DNA of 64,000 nt from Delphinus delphis (taxonomy: Eukaryota; Chordata; Mammalia; Artiodactyla; Delphinidae), in the NCBI RefSeq assembly GCF_949987515.2, contig NC_082688.1:80046731-80110730 (forward strand), read 5' to 3'. The notes beneath the pieces are model-generated. The model was not told the DNA's origin. It saw nothing but the letters and a program-made list of their open reading frames with translations, and did not search any database. How positions within the stretch are numbered: the first letter of the stretch is position 1; each line of letters starts with the position of its first letter. The position numbers and the translations under genes are program-made. Shown here piece after piece: positions 1 to 12,524 of the stretch.

Positions 1-1084
1 TACGTAAGCAGATGAGCAGATGTGAGCCTGTCCTCGGCTCCCCCCACTAAAGCCCTGCCACGTGGGCCTCTCAGCTGGGAGTCTAGGTCACAGCCTTGCA
101 TGTAAGTCGCTCAATAACTTCAATGTGTGAACTCAACTCAGACAGATTCCACTGCTCCCTCGCCCAGCACGGCAAACCCAAACACACATATGCCCCTCCA
201 TCAAAAGCCCTGTGAATCCAGAGCCAGCCCAGCACAGACTCCCTGCCTCACTTCCAGGCTGGCTGAACCACTCGTTCATTCCTCTAGCCTCAGCCAAAGA
301 GGCTGGAACGTCTAGCCACTGCTTCCCAACTGACCAGCCAATGGGTCAAGACAGTCCTTGGCCTGTTGTGGAGTGGTGACAATGTTTCATGAGCCTGAGA
401 CAAAATGGTCAAAGATAATGTAAGTGGTCCTTCATTAAGCTCAATGTAATCAATATATCAGAATGCCCATTCTTCCAAGATGAAGTGCTTCTTACTCTTT
501 AAATGTTAAAATCCCCTTTCTTTTATGAAATGATCACAGTGGATTTTGATGCTGGATTGATCTTTTTTAATTTAATTTTTTAAAAAACCCTTACTTGCAG
601 CCATGGGTCAGGCCTCCAAGTTTAAAAACAATTTTTTTCTTGAGCAATGAAATTCACTGATTTGGGAACTAGCTTTGTGGTTCAACAAGCTGAGATGTTG
701 GAATCTCTTCCTTGGTCAAGCCTCAGACCTAACAGTATGGCGTAGCCCCCCTTCAAGCCATTCCTCCCACTGCCCACCCCTCAGCCCCACTACAGTGTTG
801 TTCCTCAGGCTCCTGTGGGTGAGCCATTTTTCTCTGTACCAGTCTTCCGGCGGCCAGATGTATGCTGGAAGCAAAGGCAGGCACTACTAAATCCCCAGAT
901 TTGGGAATGACAGTTGTCTGCAGTGGTCCCACCAACTCATGATGCCCCTTGTAACCCCTTACACTGAAAATGAGAAGCACTGTCTACTGCATGGGGCTCA
1001 TTCCAAATCTTCTCCCCAGTCCTTCAGGGAAGAGAAGCTCTCCAGAATTCTCCAAGGACTTCCTTATCACCAATCCAACAGCTG
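1..1084. other. Unassigned intronic DNA
   Basis: No gene or clear repeat was recognised. Frames are short and composition is ordinary. An AT-rich stretch lies at about 560-640. Confidence 0.5.
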
Positions 1085-1240
1085 CCTGGCCTCAGCTCAA
1101 ACATCACCTCCCCTAGGAAGCCTTCTCAGACCACTCAAGGTTGGTTCTTACTTTTCCTCCGCCTTCTTTAAACACCCATAGCACCACATCCATTCAACCA
1201 TGCACCTGGTTAGCACACACCACATGCCAGTTGGTGCCAG
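1085..1240 (+). repeat. L2 3'-end-like fragment
   Basis: The stretch around AGCTCAAACATCACCTCCC followed by GGAAGCCTTCTCAGACCAC is the usual wording of an L2 3' end. It is old and diverged, and its right boundary is uncertain. Confidence 0.5.
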
Positions 1241-2305
1241 GCATGCAGCAGTGGGGCTGGGTTAAGAAGAGGTCTTTGCCCTTGTCAGGGGGGAGACCAG
1301 CAAAGCAAACAATGACGGTGAGGGTGACAGTGGTGAGAACAGCTGAAATGGCACAACGGAAGGGGAGTCAGCTCCGGGGCCAGGGAACAGAGTCAAGAAA
1401 AGCTTTGCAGAGAAGCAGCTGACTCCACTGGGCCCCTCAGCTCCTCTCTGGGAGAAGAGTTGTGAGTGTCCACTTGGCTGCCATGGACACGGAGTACGCC
1501 AACAACTCTGAGCTGAGTGAATGGTGCACAGCTATTCTCCCTGCCACCAATGCAAGCAACCAAGAGGATTTCAATAAACCTCAAGAAAACCTGATGGAGG
1601 AGCACAGGACAGAGGGCCACCAGATGGGACTGCTCAAGGCTCACGTTAACCATGTCTTATTGGGTTTTAAAATCTAAATCACAAAGGCTTCAAAAGTACT
1701 GGAAATGATTTATTTCTTAAACCAGATGTTCAGGGTATTTTTCTTTATACCTTTTGGTATATCTTTAAAATTGAACAATAAATATTTAAAAATATAACCC
1801 AAGGACAACAATTGTGACCCCTCCTTCATCCCTTTCTCAATAAAGAAGTGTCTTCCAAAATAAAGACTTCAAAACATACAACTCCCTGACCAGAAAACAG
1901 GAATAATCTATTCCAAAGGCTGACTTGATATGTCTTGGGCACAGTGCGTGCAGAATACAATTTCAACACCCACTGTTCTTTCTGCCAACTCACCATCCAA
2001 GCCACTATTAGACCCTGGGGGGAAAAACACTTTTTCAACAGGAAGCAGAGCACATTTGTGGTCTCAGAACCCTGCATTTGGGGGCACAGAGAAAAACAAA
2101 ATATTTGTTCAAAAAATAAAAGATCCTGCCAGAGGAAGGCTGCAGAGCAGAACCCAGGTGGCCAAGGGGAAGCTGGGCCAATAGGGCATAGTGGGGCCAG
2201 CTGCTCCTTCATCCACCTCTGCGCTGAGGCGTGGCCCTGCCGTGTGCCTGGACTGCCACACTGTGTAGGTCTTCCAAAATATGACCTGCAAGTGACCCGG
2301 CGAGG
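1241..2305. other. Unassigned intronic DNA
   Basis: No repeat was recognised with confidence. An AT-rich tract at 1700-1800 may be a decayed retroelement tail. The open frames here are short, without family features, and one continues into the adjacent SINE. Confidence 0.4.
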
Positions 2306-2320
2306 GATGAACCTTTTCTT

Positions 2321-2528
2321 TTTTTTTTTTTTTTTTGCAGTACACGGGCCTCTCACCGCTGTGGCCTCTCCCGCTGCGGAGCACTGGCTCCGGACGCACA
2401 GGCTCAGCGGCCATGGCCCACGGGCCCAGCCGCTCCGCGGCACGTGGGATCCTCCCCGACCAGGGCACGAACCCGTGTCCCCTGCATCGGCAGGCGGACT
2501 CTCAACCACTGCGACACCAGGGAAGCCC
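2321..2528 (-). repeat. CHR-type SINE, short form
   Basis: A poly(T) run at the left is followed by the reverse complement of the short cetacean SINE, ending CACCAGGGAAGCCC-like at the right. Flanks GATGAACCTTTTCTT (2306-2320) and GAAATGCCTTTTCTT (2529-2543) form an imperfect target-site duplication. In tRNA-derived SINEs the head carries the pol III A and B boxes. Confidence 0.92.
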
Positions 2529-2657
2529 GAAATGCCTTTTCTTGTGCACTACTCTCGCTCCCATTAAATTCTCACCCAGCCTTCAAACAAGGGCCAAGCA
2601 CCCTCACTCGCTTTATTGCATTTGCTTTCAAGATACTGTTGAGGTTTCCATCTATTG

Positions 2658-2847
2658 CAGAGGTTCTCAAATTGTGCAGTACACAAAGAATCATCTGGGG
2701 AAGCGTGTAAAACTGCAGATTCTTGGATCCTCCTCCCCAGAGCTTTTGATGTGCAAAGTCTGGGGCTGGGGTCCCGGACTCTGCCTTTTTACAAGTACTC
2801 TATGTAGCTTTAATGCAGGTCCCTAGAGTATATTTTGAGAAACGCTG
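2658..2847 (+). mobile_element. MER5A-like hAT DNA transposon fossil
   Basis: The ends CAGAGGTTCTCAAA and TTTGAGAAACGCTG are imperfect inverted repeats. The inside carries the MER5 wording (AATCATCTGGGG, CAGATTCTTGGATCC). Non-autonomous, with no coding capacity. The 8-bp target duplication is no longer visible. Confidence 0.85.
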
Positions 2848-4049
2848 GTTTACAGGCTCACCTGTTCACCACCACCTCCCTCCCACCCCCATGAAGCTCT
2901 TTAAGAGTGAGGCACCAAGAAAAACAACTTACTGTGTATGGTTGCTCTCTGACGATGTTTCACTTTTGGCTTTTGCAAAGGGACAGATGTAATAGCTATT
3001 CTGGGCTGCAGAGCCTGAACATCTACATTTTAACTCTTCCCGAATCTTAACTTTTTAAGCCACATTTTCGCTTTCTCTTGTTTTAATTTATTTATGTTGA
3101 CCCTTTTTATGGTGTGTATTCTTATAAGTTACCTCAAAAACCTTTGTGAAGTAGGTAAGGGAACAGTCCTTCAAAGTTCAAACTTTGAACTTCAAAGCTT
3201 TCCCCAACTCCCTCAGGCCAACTGGTACCTGCTCCAGATGCCTACAAACACCCTTTACGTACCAACATCACAACCTTCACAAGCACGCATCCAAGCCCCC
3301 ACCCCCGCCAGGGGGCGGGTGCCAGTCTACCTCCCTGCTTCTTCCAGCAGACCCTCGTCTCCTTGAGGGCAGGAGTTGTACACCATTCCTTTTTGTACTT
3401 GGGACAGTTTCTGGCAGAACAGGCTGCACAAACGTGTGGTGACCCCACAGCACTTATTCAACTACGAGGTAAGAATGTGAACTAGCAGAGTAGGAAACCA
3501 TCTTGCCTATGTGATGCTTGAGAATCTAGAGTGCTGTCCTAAGTACACACCTACACCCAAGGCGACCAAGGGCAAGAACACTCTCCTTTCCGGGCTCCAA
3601 AGATGCCTTTGGTTTCCAGGTATAGCACCTGATTCATGATCTACAGGCACATCTCCTGCCCTCAATTTTAAATGAGTTTCCTCCAGATTCTAGACCTATA
3701 ATTTGAGACTGTGTGGCAGTGGACAGCCTAACCTCCTAATGAAAATGTTGCTATTTCCTCACCTAAACCTCACACTGCCAGAGCAAACAGGCATTTCACC
3801 AAATACCACTTGTTCCCTGAGAGAATAACCCCAAAGCTCAAAGTCTAATATGGGTCATTAAGATCACCAGAAAAGCCTTGGGTGGTCACTCAGTCCAGGA
3901 TCCTGTTATCAAGGGTACCAAGGCCTAAACCTAAGGGAGCAAAGTCAAGGTCAGATTCCATCACCTCGAAGGGTCAGGATCCACCTTGAAACAGACCTGT
4001 GGATAATCCTGTCAGACCAGGGCTGGAGTGACCTCGAGAATTATATTTC
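2848..4049. other. Unassigned intronic DNA with possible L2 tail
   Basis: Mostly unrecognised. At about 3340-3430 the wording CTCCTTGAGGGCAGGAG resembles an L2 3' end in plus orientation, but it is too short to be sure. No coding feature. Confidence 0.35.
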
Positions 4050-4115
4050 AACCCCCGCATTACACATAAGGGAAACTGAAGGCCAGAGAGACTAACAGCC
4101 TTCCTCAAGGACACT
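4050..4115 (-). repeat. MIR core fragment
   Basis: ACATAAGGGAAACTGAAGGC followed by an AGAGAGACTAACAGCCTTCC-like stretch is the reverse complement of the MIR core. Short and diverged. Confidence 0.5.
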
Positions 4116-5189
4116 CTTGGATTTGCAAAAAAGCCATCCTTATCTTTTCCTTATTAATCCTTTAGGGTTCTGATGTTCATGGATGCATCTACACAGCAGA
4201 CAACAGATTACAGCTCATGTGCCCCTCCACTCTCCCTCCACTGTGCCCATGGGGATTCTATCTCAGAATCCTAGGGTTCAGAATCCGTGGGGATTCCAGC
4301 AAGCCACCAACTGATCCAAGGAGCCTAAAAGTGAACCTGATGTGACATCACTGATCTAAACTCTTCTCAAGTGCATTTCTATACATACATGGTCATGGCT
4401 CAGAATTCAAGGGGGCAGTAGAAACAAGGATAGAGCACTGGGAAACCCTGGGAGACCCCAGAACTCGGGGCATAACAGTACATGTCTGTCCTGGGGTGAC
4501 CCAAGGAGGTTTCCACCAGCAGTGGAACCACAGAGATGCAAGGCCTGAGGTCAAGAAGCAGTGCCCAGGGATCAAGGCTTTTAAAGCCCAGTAAACAGGC
4601 TTCCCAGTTTTTGTCCTCTGGGGAAAAACTGTCCCAGGAGGAATTTCTGCTTTGTTTGGTTCCGGCCCAAACGCAGATTTCCTCCTCACCCAGCACTTCT
4701 CCTGACTGGCTGCCCTCCCTCCACTGGAATTTGTGAAAACTGCGCCTGCCCACAGTTATCACTACCAGGAAAGGCTCGGGAGGCCAACTTGCCTGGAAAT
4801 TAGCCCCAGGATGATCGTGCTGTATCTCTCGCCCCTTAGAACTAGAGCACTTCTGGAAAGGACGATTTGAGCTTCTCAGGAAGGATTAGATGATACAGGC
4901 CTGGGCGTTATTTAAAGACCTTCCTCTGCAGGCTGAGGCAGCGTCGCAGTCTCCTCCGGGTCTTGCACTCTCAGCCTGGGGTCAGTCACCAGCAGGTAGG
5001 CCCCGGGCCTGCCAGGCCCAGGATGGCCAGAGCCACATTTACCTCCATTCCCTTCCTGATTTTCCCCTCCTCAGGATGCTGTGGGAGAACACTTTGCTCT
5101 GCACCTTCTTAGGCCATTTGTTAGAAAAGATGTAGAAATTTGACACACAGTTCTACAGGAACCAAATGCAATTTGCAAGGGAAGCAGCA
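4116..5189. other. Unassigned intronic DNA
   Basis: No repeat or gene was recognised. The frames on the minus strand near 4400-4760 overlap each other and have no family features. Confidence 0.4.
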
Positions 5190-5330
5190 TGGTAGGAAAG
5201 GTCACAGACCAGGATTCAAATCCCGGCTCCACCTCTGAAAAGCCACAGGCACGTTTCATAACCTCTAAACCTTGTCTGTAATATAGCACAGTGCCTAACA
5301 CACAGTAGGTCTACAACATGTATTTGCTGA
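5190..5330 (+). repeat. MIR
   Basis: Forward MIR order: GATTCAAATCCCGGCTCCAC, then ACCTCTAAACCTTGTCTGTA, then AGCACAGTGCCTAACACACA and a TATTTGCTGAGTAAAT end. Confidence 0.8.
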
Positions 5331-5837
5331 GTAAATATATGAATAATACTTGCGTGCGGGCCTTACACTCTAAGAGACAAAGTCATTCTTAATAGAATTT
5401 AATAGAGGCTAAAAGTCATAAGACACACTGCTGAGGAGAATCAGTAGAGTTAAATTATACCAGCACATTTAAAATGCAGAGGGACTAAGGTATTAACATA
5501 GTTACAGAAAAAGAGTACTGGTGAGAGAATGCACAAAACAATGGGGAAAAGTCTTCTGTTCAAACAAAAGATAGCGTGGGCAAAGCAAACAGAGAGCTGA
5601 CAGATTGAGAGAAGAGGTCTGCAGTGTCTGAGACCCGCAAGGGATTAGTATCCAGGATGTATAAGGAAACCTTCCATGTCATCAAGAAAAATATGAGTCC
5701 CTGTGAAAAAACAGCCAAAGAATTATTACGAATAAACAATTTACCAAAGAAGAATCCCAAAGGCCATCAAGCATATGAAAAGATGCTCCAGCTCATTTGA
5801 AATCAGAGAAAACCACGTTAAAACAAGAGCTTACCCA

Positions 5838-6081
5838 GGGACTTCCCTGGTGGTCCAGTGGTTAAGAATCTGCCTTCCCATGCAGGGAACACAGGTTTGA
5901 TCCCTGGTCAGGGAACTAAGATCCCACATGCCGCTGGGCAACTAAGCCCGCGCACTCTAGAGCCCGCGTGCCACAACTAGAGAGAGAGACCTGCGCACCG
6001 CAATGAAAGATCCTGTGTGCTGCAACTAAGACTCAATGCAGTCAAGTAAATTAATTAATTAATTAATTAATTATTTTAAAA
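5838..6081 (+). repeat. CHR-type SINE, long form
   Basis: It starts GGGACTTCCCTGGTGG, contains the CACAACTAGAGAG body, and ends in a (TTAA)n tail. Target duplication AAGAGCTTACCCA (5825-5837) versus AAGAGCTCACCCA (6082-6094), one mismatch. The host is the old L1M. Confidence 0.93.
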
Positions 6082-6937
6082 AAGAGCTCACCCATTGTAC
6101 CTACGCGTTTGGCAAAAATTAGGAAGTTGGTTAATGCCAAGTATTTGTAGAGTCGCTCTTGCTCTGCTGGTGGAAACATAAATGGGGGCAGCCATTCTGG
6201 ACCCATATCTGGCACCCTCGAAGCAGCATAAATACACACATAGGTCCATAAAGGACATGTAGAAGGCCATTCCTTACAGCATTATGTGTGAAGGCAGTGT
6301 TGAAGGCAGTGTGGGAGTCTACCATTAATGGAGAGAGAAAATTGGTATGAACACCACAGACACTAGATTACACACAGCAATGTGGATGGACCTTATAATC
6401 AAGGGTGAGCATCTGCAGCCCATCTCTTAGTTTCTAAATACCATTATCTACTAAAAAGAAATAGTGCTCATCGGAGAAGTGGCTGATTCCAGGGCTGGGT
6501 CAGAGAATTAACAAGAGGAGCCTGGAACATCTTGATTTGCCTAAAAGAAAGGAAATACTCAAAGAATGAAGGGATATGCCAAAATGACACAGAAGCCAGT
6601 TCGAAGGGGATCTCATTGGCCAAAGCTGGGACAGTCTGAGCATCAAAATAAATAATGTGAGTAAAGGATTATGAACTATTGAATAAAGTAAGAATCCACA
6701 ACTCTGTGCTAATATATGAAAATAGGGAAATAGGAAAACTCTTCCTCACAGGAAAATGCCAACTAATAAATGTAGAAGCAATGATAGATCACCAACCACC
6801 ATGATAATAATAATTCAGGTAAGAATCATCAATAGGCACTAAAAATCAATGGATGAAAGTATGAGGAATAACAAGGTATTTACATAATCTCAAAGTAAAT
6901 GCCCATAAGACACATTTTAATTAAAAGGGGTAAAACA

Positions 6938-7148
6938 GGGCTTCCCTGGTGGCGCAGTGGTTGAGAGTCTGCCTGCCGATGCAGGGGACGCGGGTTCATG
7001 CCCCGGTCCAGGGGGATCCCGCATGCCGCAGAGCGGCTGGGCCCGTGAGCCATGGCTGCTGGGCCTGCGCGTCTGGAGCCTGTGCTCTGCAACGAGAGAG
7101 GCCACAGCAGAGAGAGGCCCGTGTACCGCAAAAAAAAAAAAAAAAAAA
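6938..7148 (+). repeat. CHR-type SINE, short form
   Basis: It starts GGGCTTCCCTGGTGGCGCAG and ends with a poly(A) of about 19. The left flank AAAAGGGGTAAAACA (from 6923) recurs on the right as a run of 11 G followed by TAAAATA, so the target duplication is present but its G run has expanded. Confidence 0.93.
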
Positions 7149-7860
7149 GGGGGGGGGGGTAAAATAGCAAACTTGATAATGGAGAAACAGCAGGCACCAC
7201 CATAATGAAATGATCAAAGTTCACATGGCCAGTAAGGAACGAATTAACAGCATGTGCCTCCAGATATTATGTACCGAGAAGAACTCAGCATTGTTCACTG
7301 GTATTCTTATTCAAGGCATAACCTGAACCTCATCACAAGGAAACATCAGACAGACTCAGACTGAGGGGCCTTTACAGAACAACTGGCCCACACTCTTCAA
7401 TATTTTCAGTGTCGTGTAATACAAAGAAGTGTCAGGCATTGTTCCAGATTAAGAGCCGAAAGAGACATGATGACTGAATAAAATGCGTGCTCTTCAATTT
7501 TCTTTTACTACAAGGACATTCTTGGGACAACTGACAAAATCTTCATAAGGTCTGTAGATGAGATAATAGAAAATTTTCAATGTTGATTTCCTGATTTGAT
7601 CATTATACTATGGTTATATAAAAAATCCTTGTTTTTAGGAAATACATACTGAATAATTAGGGGTAAAGGGGCATGATTTGGAATATCACACAGGCACAAC
7701 CGTGGAGCGAGAGAAGAAAAAGCAAATATAGTAAAATGTTAACGTTTTGGGAATTTAGGGGGATCCAGGGATATCCAGAAACTCTTTGTATAATTCTAGC
7801 AACTTTTCTGTAAGTTTGCAGTTATGTCAAATTTTTTAAAAATTGAAAAAAAAGAAAAAG

Positions 7861-8205
7861 CAGATCTGGTTTAAAAAAATAGAATCAAAATGAGCTATAA
7901 AAAATACCATTTACATAAGTTAAGAATACATATATACATATACTGTATGATCCATTTATATGGCCTTCTCAAAAAGACAAAACAACAGTAATGATCAGTG
8001 GTTAACAGGGGTGAAGGGTGAGAGGAAAATGTGACTACAGGGGGATTTTGGGGGGTGACAGAACTATTCTGCATCTGGATTGTGGCGGTAGTTTTATATA
8101 TATGTATATATACACACATATATATAAATTCATAGAACCAAAAAAGGGCCAATTTTACTGTATGTTAATCTAAAAAATTGAATTTAAATTAAAAATTGCA
8201 TATAT
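7861..8205 (+). mobile_element. L1M 3'-end fragment
   Basis: The order TGTATGATCCATTTATATGG, AGTGGTTAACAGGGGTGAAG, ATTCTGCATCTGGATTGTGG and a TTTACTGTATGTTAA-like end is the standard 3' tail of old L1M elements. An AT/AC-rich microsatellite sits at about 8090-8130. Confidence 0.75.
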
Positions 8206-8974
8206 ATGAAGCAGTGGCTCCCATTTAGCAAGAGCAAAAACAGATACACATTAAACACTTTAGAATCGCTGCCCATGGTGGGGTTGGGAAATGGAAGGGG
8301 GAATGAGGATAAAATAAAACAAGAAAATAAGGCAAGAGAGTCCTTGATGATAATAGGCATGAAATAAAAAGTTGGATGGCTGGATGGAAAGGAAGAAAAG
8401 AAGGAAGAAAGTACACAAGGAAATAAATAGAGGAGTGGTGGAGGCTGGAGCTGGATGTGTCCTTCCAGGGGTGTACAAGGGAGAAAGGAACCCTGACCTC
8501 TGGATCAGACCAAGGTCCCTGAAGGAGTTCTGCAACACTGTGGGGATGGGTTCATCAGCCAGACAGCCTGACACCATCCAACATTAGAGTACAACTCACC
8601 TCCCTGCTGTGACTTCTGACTTAGCAGCTGCCCTGATTATACTATGGCTTCCCTTATAGTGCTGCCAGCAGCCAGAGAATTCTAAGCCACCTGACAGTTC
8701 CAATCTTGCACTAGTGCAGAGATTTAGCATTCCAGCATGTAAATAAGTTTTATTACTGAGTCAGCTGACCCTCTGATCAGTTTTGGAGCCCTGACTGCAT
8801 TTCTGGATCTGCAATGCTGGTTCCAAGTACATCCTTCTCTCTCCCACTAGACCCAGACCTTGCACTGTGGAAAGCCTGCTGCCCTATAGGCCACCTGGGC
8901 AGTCAGCCAGCCATGCACTCCTAGCAATACCTCTCTGGCATCAAGACCTCTTTAAATGCAGCCAGTTCCAATTT
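8206..8974. other. Unassigned intronic DNA
   Basis: Purine-rich on the plus strand near 8290-8430 (AAGG/AGGA simple sequence). No gene or clear repeat. Confidence 0.4.
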
Positions 8975-9120
8975 CTTCCTCTAAGGACTGGAGATAATAA
9001 TGTGTTCTCTTTACATGGTAAATGAGATAACACATATACATTCCTATCACAGTACTTAGCACTAACAGATGTTCAAGAAGCATTACGTTGTACTAATAGA
9101 TGTTCAATAAATATTACTCC
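8975..9120 (+). repeat. MIR
   Basis: AATGAGATAACACATATACA, then ACAGTACTTAGCAC and AGATGTTCAATAAATATTAC match the 3' half of a forward MIR. The end motif AATAGATGTTCAA occurs twice in slightly changed form. Confidence 0.7.
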
Positions 9121-9381
9121 GCCTTCTCCCCTGATTCCCTAGAACTTCAAAGCCTACAGATTACTACAACTCTATAATCACAAGAGCTAAAATTTCACAT
9201 TTCTATTCTAAGCCACCAGCGTAAGTGATAGATTTGGAAAAAGAGTCCGGGACCTCAAAGGGTCCTGTGGGTATGATACAAGTCTTCTTACAACATATGA
9301 GGGTTGAACAGTGATTCTGTTCATCTTTTATTGTCAGGGACAAGTACTAAAATGTTAAAGAACCAGCTTAGAAAAGAATAC

Positions 9382-9708
9382 AGGGCTTTCCTGGTGGCGC
9401 AGTGGTTAAGAATCTGCCTGCCAACACAGGGGACACGGGTTCGAGCCCTGGTCCGGGAAGATCCCACATGCCATGGAGCAACTAAGCCCGTGCGTCATAA
9501 CTACTGAGCCTGCGCTCTAGAACCCATGGGCCACAACTACTGAAGCCCACACGCTTAGAGCCTGTGCTCCACAACAAGAGAAGCTACCGTGATGAGAAGC
9601 CCGCACACCACAATGAAGAGTAGCCCCTGTTCACCGCAACTAGAGAAAGCCCGCGCACAGAAACGAAGACCCAACGCAGCCAAAAATAAATAAATTTTTT
9701 TTAAAAAA
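9382..9708 (+). repeat. CHR-type SINE, long form
   Basis: Full long-form SINE from GGCTTTCCTGGTGGCGCAG to CAGCCAAAAATAAATAAAT. Exact target duplication AGAAAAGAATA at 9370-9380 and 9709-9719. Confidence 0.94.
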
Positions 9709-9719
9709 AGAAAAGAATA

Positions 9720-10235
9720 TAAAAGAAAATTTTTACAATCTTGGGATGATGAAGACCTCCCTAAGTGCAAAACAACCTGAAGTCATAAAGGAAAAGACAG
9801 ACTTAAATACATAAAACTTCTGTATGATCGAAGATACCAGAGGTAAAATTAAAAGACACGTGACACATGGAGATCATATTTGCAAATGATATATAATAAG
9901 GGAGTAATATCCATAGTATTAAAAACTCCTATAAACTTATTTCAAAAAATAATAGAAAAATGGGTAAAAATATTAACAAGTAATTTACAGAAGAAATACG
10001 AATGGCCAACTAACACATGAAATTTGCTCAACACCATCAGTAATCAGAGAAACAAACTAAAACAAGATGCCACATTTGACCATCATATTGACAAATGTAA
10101 AAAGACTGATAACATCCTGTGTGGGAAACAGGCACCTCTCATACACTGCTGATGAGGCTAAATTGGAGGGCAATTTGACAGTATGTATTAAAATGTTAAA
10201 AGTATGTGATCTTTAGATCCCAAATCAATAACCTA
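9720..10235 (+). mobile_element. L1M ORF2 3' fragment
   Basis: Decayed 3' part of ORF2: the order TTTGCAAATGATATATAATA, AATTTGCTCAACACCATCAG, ATACACTGCTGATGAGGCTA is the usual L1 run just before the 3' UTR. No frame survives. Confidence 0.7.
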
Positions 10236-11395
10236 ACCTTCCACCTTAAAAAGGGTTTTAAGAAAAAGAAAAGCAAACTACACCCAAAGCTAAAGCAAAA
10301 CAGAAGGAAGAAGATAATAAAGATTAGAGCAGAAATTAATGAAATAGAGAACAGAAAAATAATAGAGAAAATCCACAAACCCTAAGTTGGTTCTTTGAAA
10401 AGATCAACAAAAATGCCATACTTTTGGCTAGACTGACCAAGGAAAAAAAAAGAGAGAAGACCAAATTATCAAAGTTGGGAATGAAAGCAGAAATATTCCT
10501 AACAACCTTAGAGTAATAAAAAGGATTATAGGGAATACTATGAATAACTGTATGCCAACAAATTCGATGACTTAGATGAAGTAGACAAATTCCTAGGAAA
10601 ACACAAACTACCAAAACTGACTTAAGAATAAAAAGAAAATCTGAATAGACCTGTAACAAATAAAGAAATTGAATCAGTAATCAAAAAGCTTCCCACAAAT
10701 AAAAGCCCAGGCCCAGATGGTCTCACTAGTGAATTCTACCAGAAATTTAAAGAAAAATTAATACAACCCTCACAAACTCTCCCCAAAACTGAAGAGGAGG
10801 GAACACATCCCTACTTATTCTGTGAGGCTGTGTTACCTTGATACCAAATTCAGACAAAGACATCATGAGAAGGATGAGAAGGAAAACTACAGATTTATTT
10901 GCCAATTATACCTCAATAAAACCAGAAAAAAATCCCTATAGATCAATGTCTCTTATGAATAAGAATTCTCAAAAAAAATATTAGGAAACTGAAGCAAGCA
11001 GCATAGAAAAAGGATGACACACCACAACCAAGTGGGATTTATCCCAGGGATTCAAGTGTGATGTATACCTGAGAAACACCGTATCAACAGAATGACAAAT
11101 GACAAAAACCACATGACCATCTCAACAGACACAGAAAAGCATGTGACAAAACACATCAACACCTATGCATGATAAAAAAAACACTCAACAAACTAGGAAC
11201 AGAAGGGAACTTCCTCACCTGATAAAGAGCATCTGCAAAAATCCCACTGCTAACATCATACTTAAAGACTGAATGTGAAAGACTGAATGTTTTCCCCCTA
11301 AGATCAGAAACAAGACAAGGATGTCCTCTCTTACTGCATCTATTCAACAATGTGCTGGAAGGTCTAACCAGGTCAATTAGGCAAGAAAAAGTGTT
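10236..11395 (+). mobile_element. L1 ORF2 reverse-transcriptase-region fragment
   Basis: Shows the nucleotide remains of the RT domain: AAGCCCAGGCCCAGATGGTC (NKSPGPDG), AAGTGGGATTTATCCCAGGG (QVGFIPG) and AAACAAGACAAGGATGTCCT (RQGCP). Many stops and indels. It lies downstream of the 9720 piece although in L1 it belongs upstream, so the two are separate insertions or a rearranged one. Confidence 0.8.
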
Positions 11396-11784
11396 GCTGT
11401 GAGAGTTACTGAAAATAATGCATATGTAGTACTTTTCCCACACTTGGCATGTCAGTAAGTGCTGAGTAAGCATTACCTCTTGTGGGAGTGGTTGGTATGA
11501 TTATTGCTGGAGCCTAGAACCCAAGATTCACAGCAGCTCCCACTGATTGGGTTTTCAAGCTGACCAATTTACTTGTGACTTGGGGCCTAGAAACTGGAAT
11601 TGCTGGAAGGGTCAGCTGGGTGTGGATTTGTCCAGTAACTGACTCAATCCTGGCTCAGCCGTGTAGAGCCCAGCTCTACACGGCTGGCCCACCTGCGGCC
11701 AAGACATTAAGCTGTATTAGGCAGGAGTACAAGGCTACATCAGAATTCCCAGGCAGGAAGAGACTCCAGAGAATATCCAGGCCA
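11396..11784. other. Unassigned intronic DNA
   Basis: No repeat or gene recognised. A 10-bp inverted pair around 11655-11690 (CCGTGTAGAGC and GCTCTACACGG) is a short palindrome of unknown meaning. Confidence 0.4.
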
Positions 11785-11895
11785 ACCCCCTCATCTCGTT
11801 TTATAGATGCGCAAAGTGAGGCCCAGTGAGAGAACACGACTTCTTTCAGATCACTCAGTAGGTTGATGTCAAAACTGAACTTCAGGGCTTGGCAT
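11785..11895 (-). repeat. MIR fragment
   Basis: TCGTTTTATAGATGCGCAAA, AGTGAGGCCCAGTGAGAGAA and GATCACTCAGTAGGTTGATG are the reverse complement of the MIR core. Confidence 0.75.
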
Positions 11896-12524
11896 CCTGG
11901 CTTCCATCACCAGCCCCTGGGTAGAGTAAAGACAGGTGATCTACAGGCCTGTGTCTTAGGTTTTCTAACAACACCGGTATAGGCCACTGGGCAGCCCAGC
12001 CTAAGCCCACCTATGTCCAGCCGTCATTTTTTTTTTTTTTAACACAGCCCTTTTCTTACCCCCTGAGACTCCATCAAATATCCAATGCTCCCTCCAGCTC
12101 CTCTCCCCGACCACTCAGCTACATATAATCTGTGATGGCCTCTCCCCAGGACGCTGACGAACAATGGCCACATGGAGAAGGGAAGGCTCTGGACGACCAC
12201 AGAATCCTGGCATGCCTAAGACACAGCAACCTGCACTCCAAGTTCCCAGTGTTGTGGATTCAACAAGATGGAGGCTTCTCCTTGTGGCCTGGGGTCTGCT
12301 CAGATAAGCCAGGCCAATATCTCTACCAAACTATGGCTCCAGGCTAAATCCTGTCCCTAAACTGTGGTTACAGTCTCAGACCTCTTCCTCCTCCTCTTCA
12401 CTGCCCCAGGGCAGCGGGGGGAAAAAACTTCCTTTGAAAAAACTTTTACCCTGCAGTCTACTGTATTGAATGTATACCTTTGCTGCCCAAGGGGATGCAT
12501 TGATCAAAAGACAAAGTACTGCCA

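Larger units (their letters stand above)
5590..7860 (+). mobile_element. Old L1M 3' part, split by two SINEs
   Basis: Decayed end of ORF2 and a long 3' UTR of a mammalian-wide L1. Recognisable pieces are the GTATCCAGGATGTATAAGGA region, the region near 6100-6400 and the 3' UTR with GACATTCTTGGGACAACTGA (about 7515) and TTTCCTGATTTGATCATTAT (about 7590). No frame survives. SINEs at 5838 and 6938 inserted later, each with its own target duplication. Fragment boundaries are approximate. Confidence 0.7.

Noticed and set aside
1826..2509. 227-codon minus-strand frame
   Set aside because: About half of it is SINE plus poly(K) from the poly(A) tail; the rest shows no domain or conserved feature.
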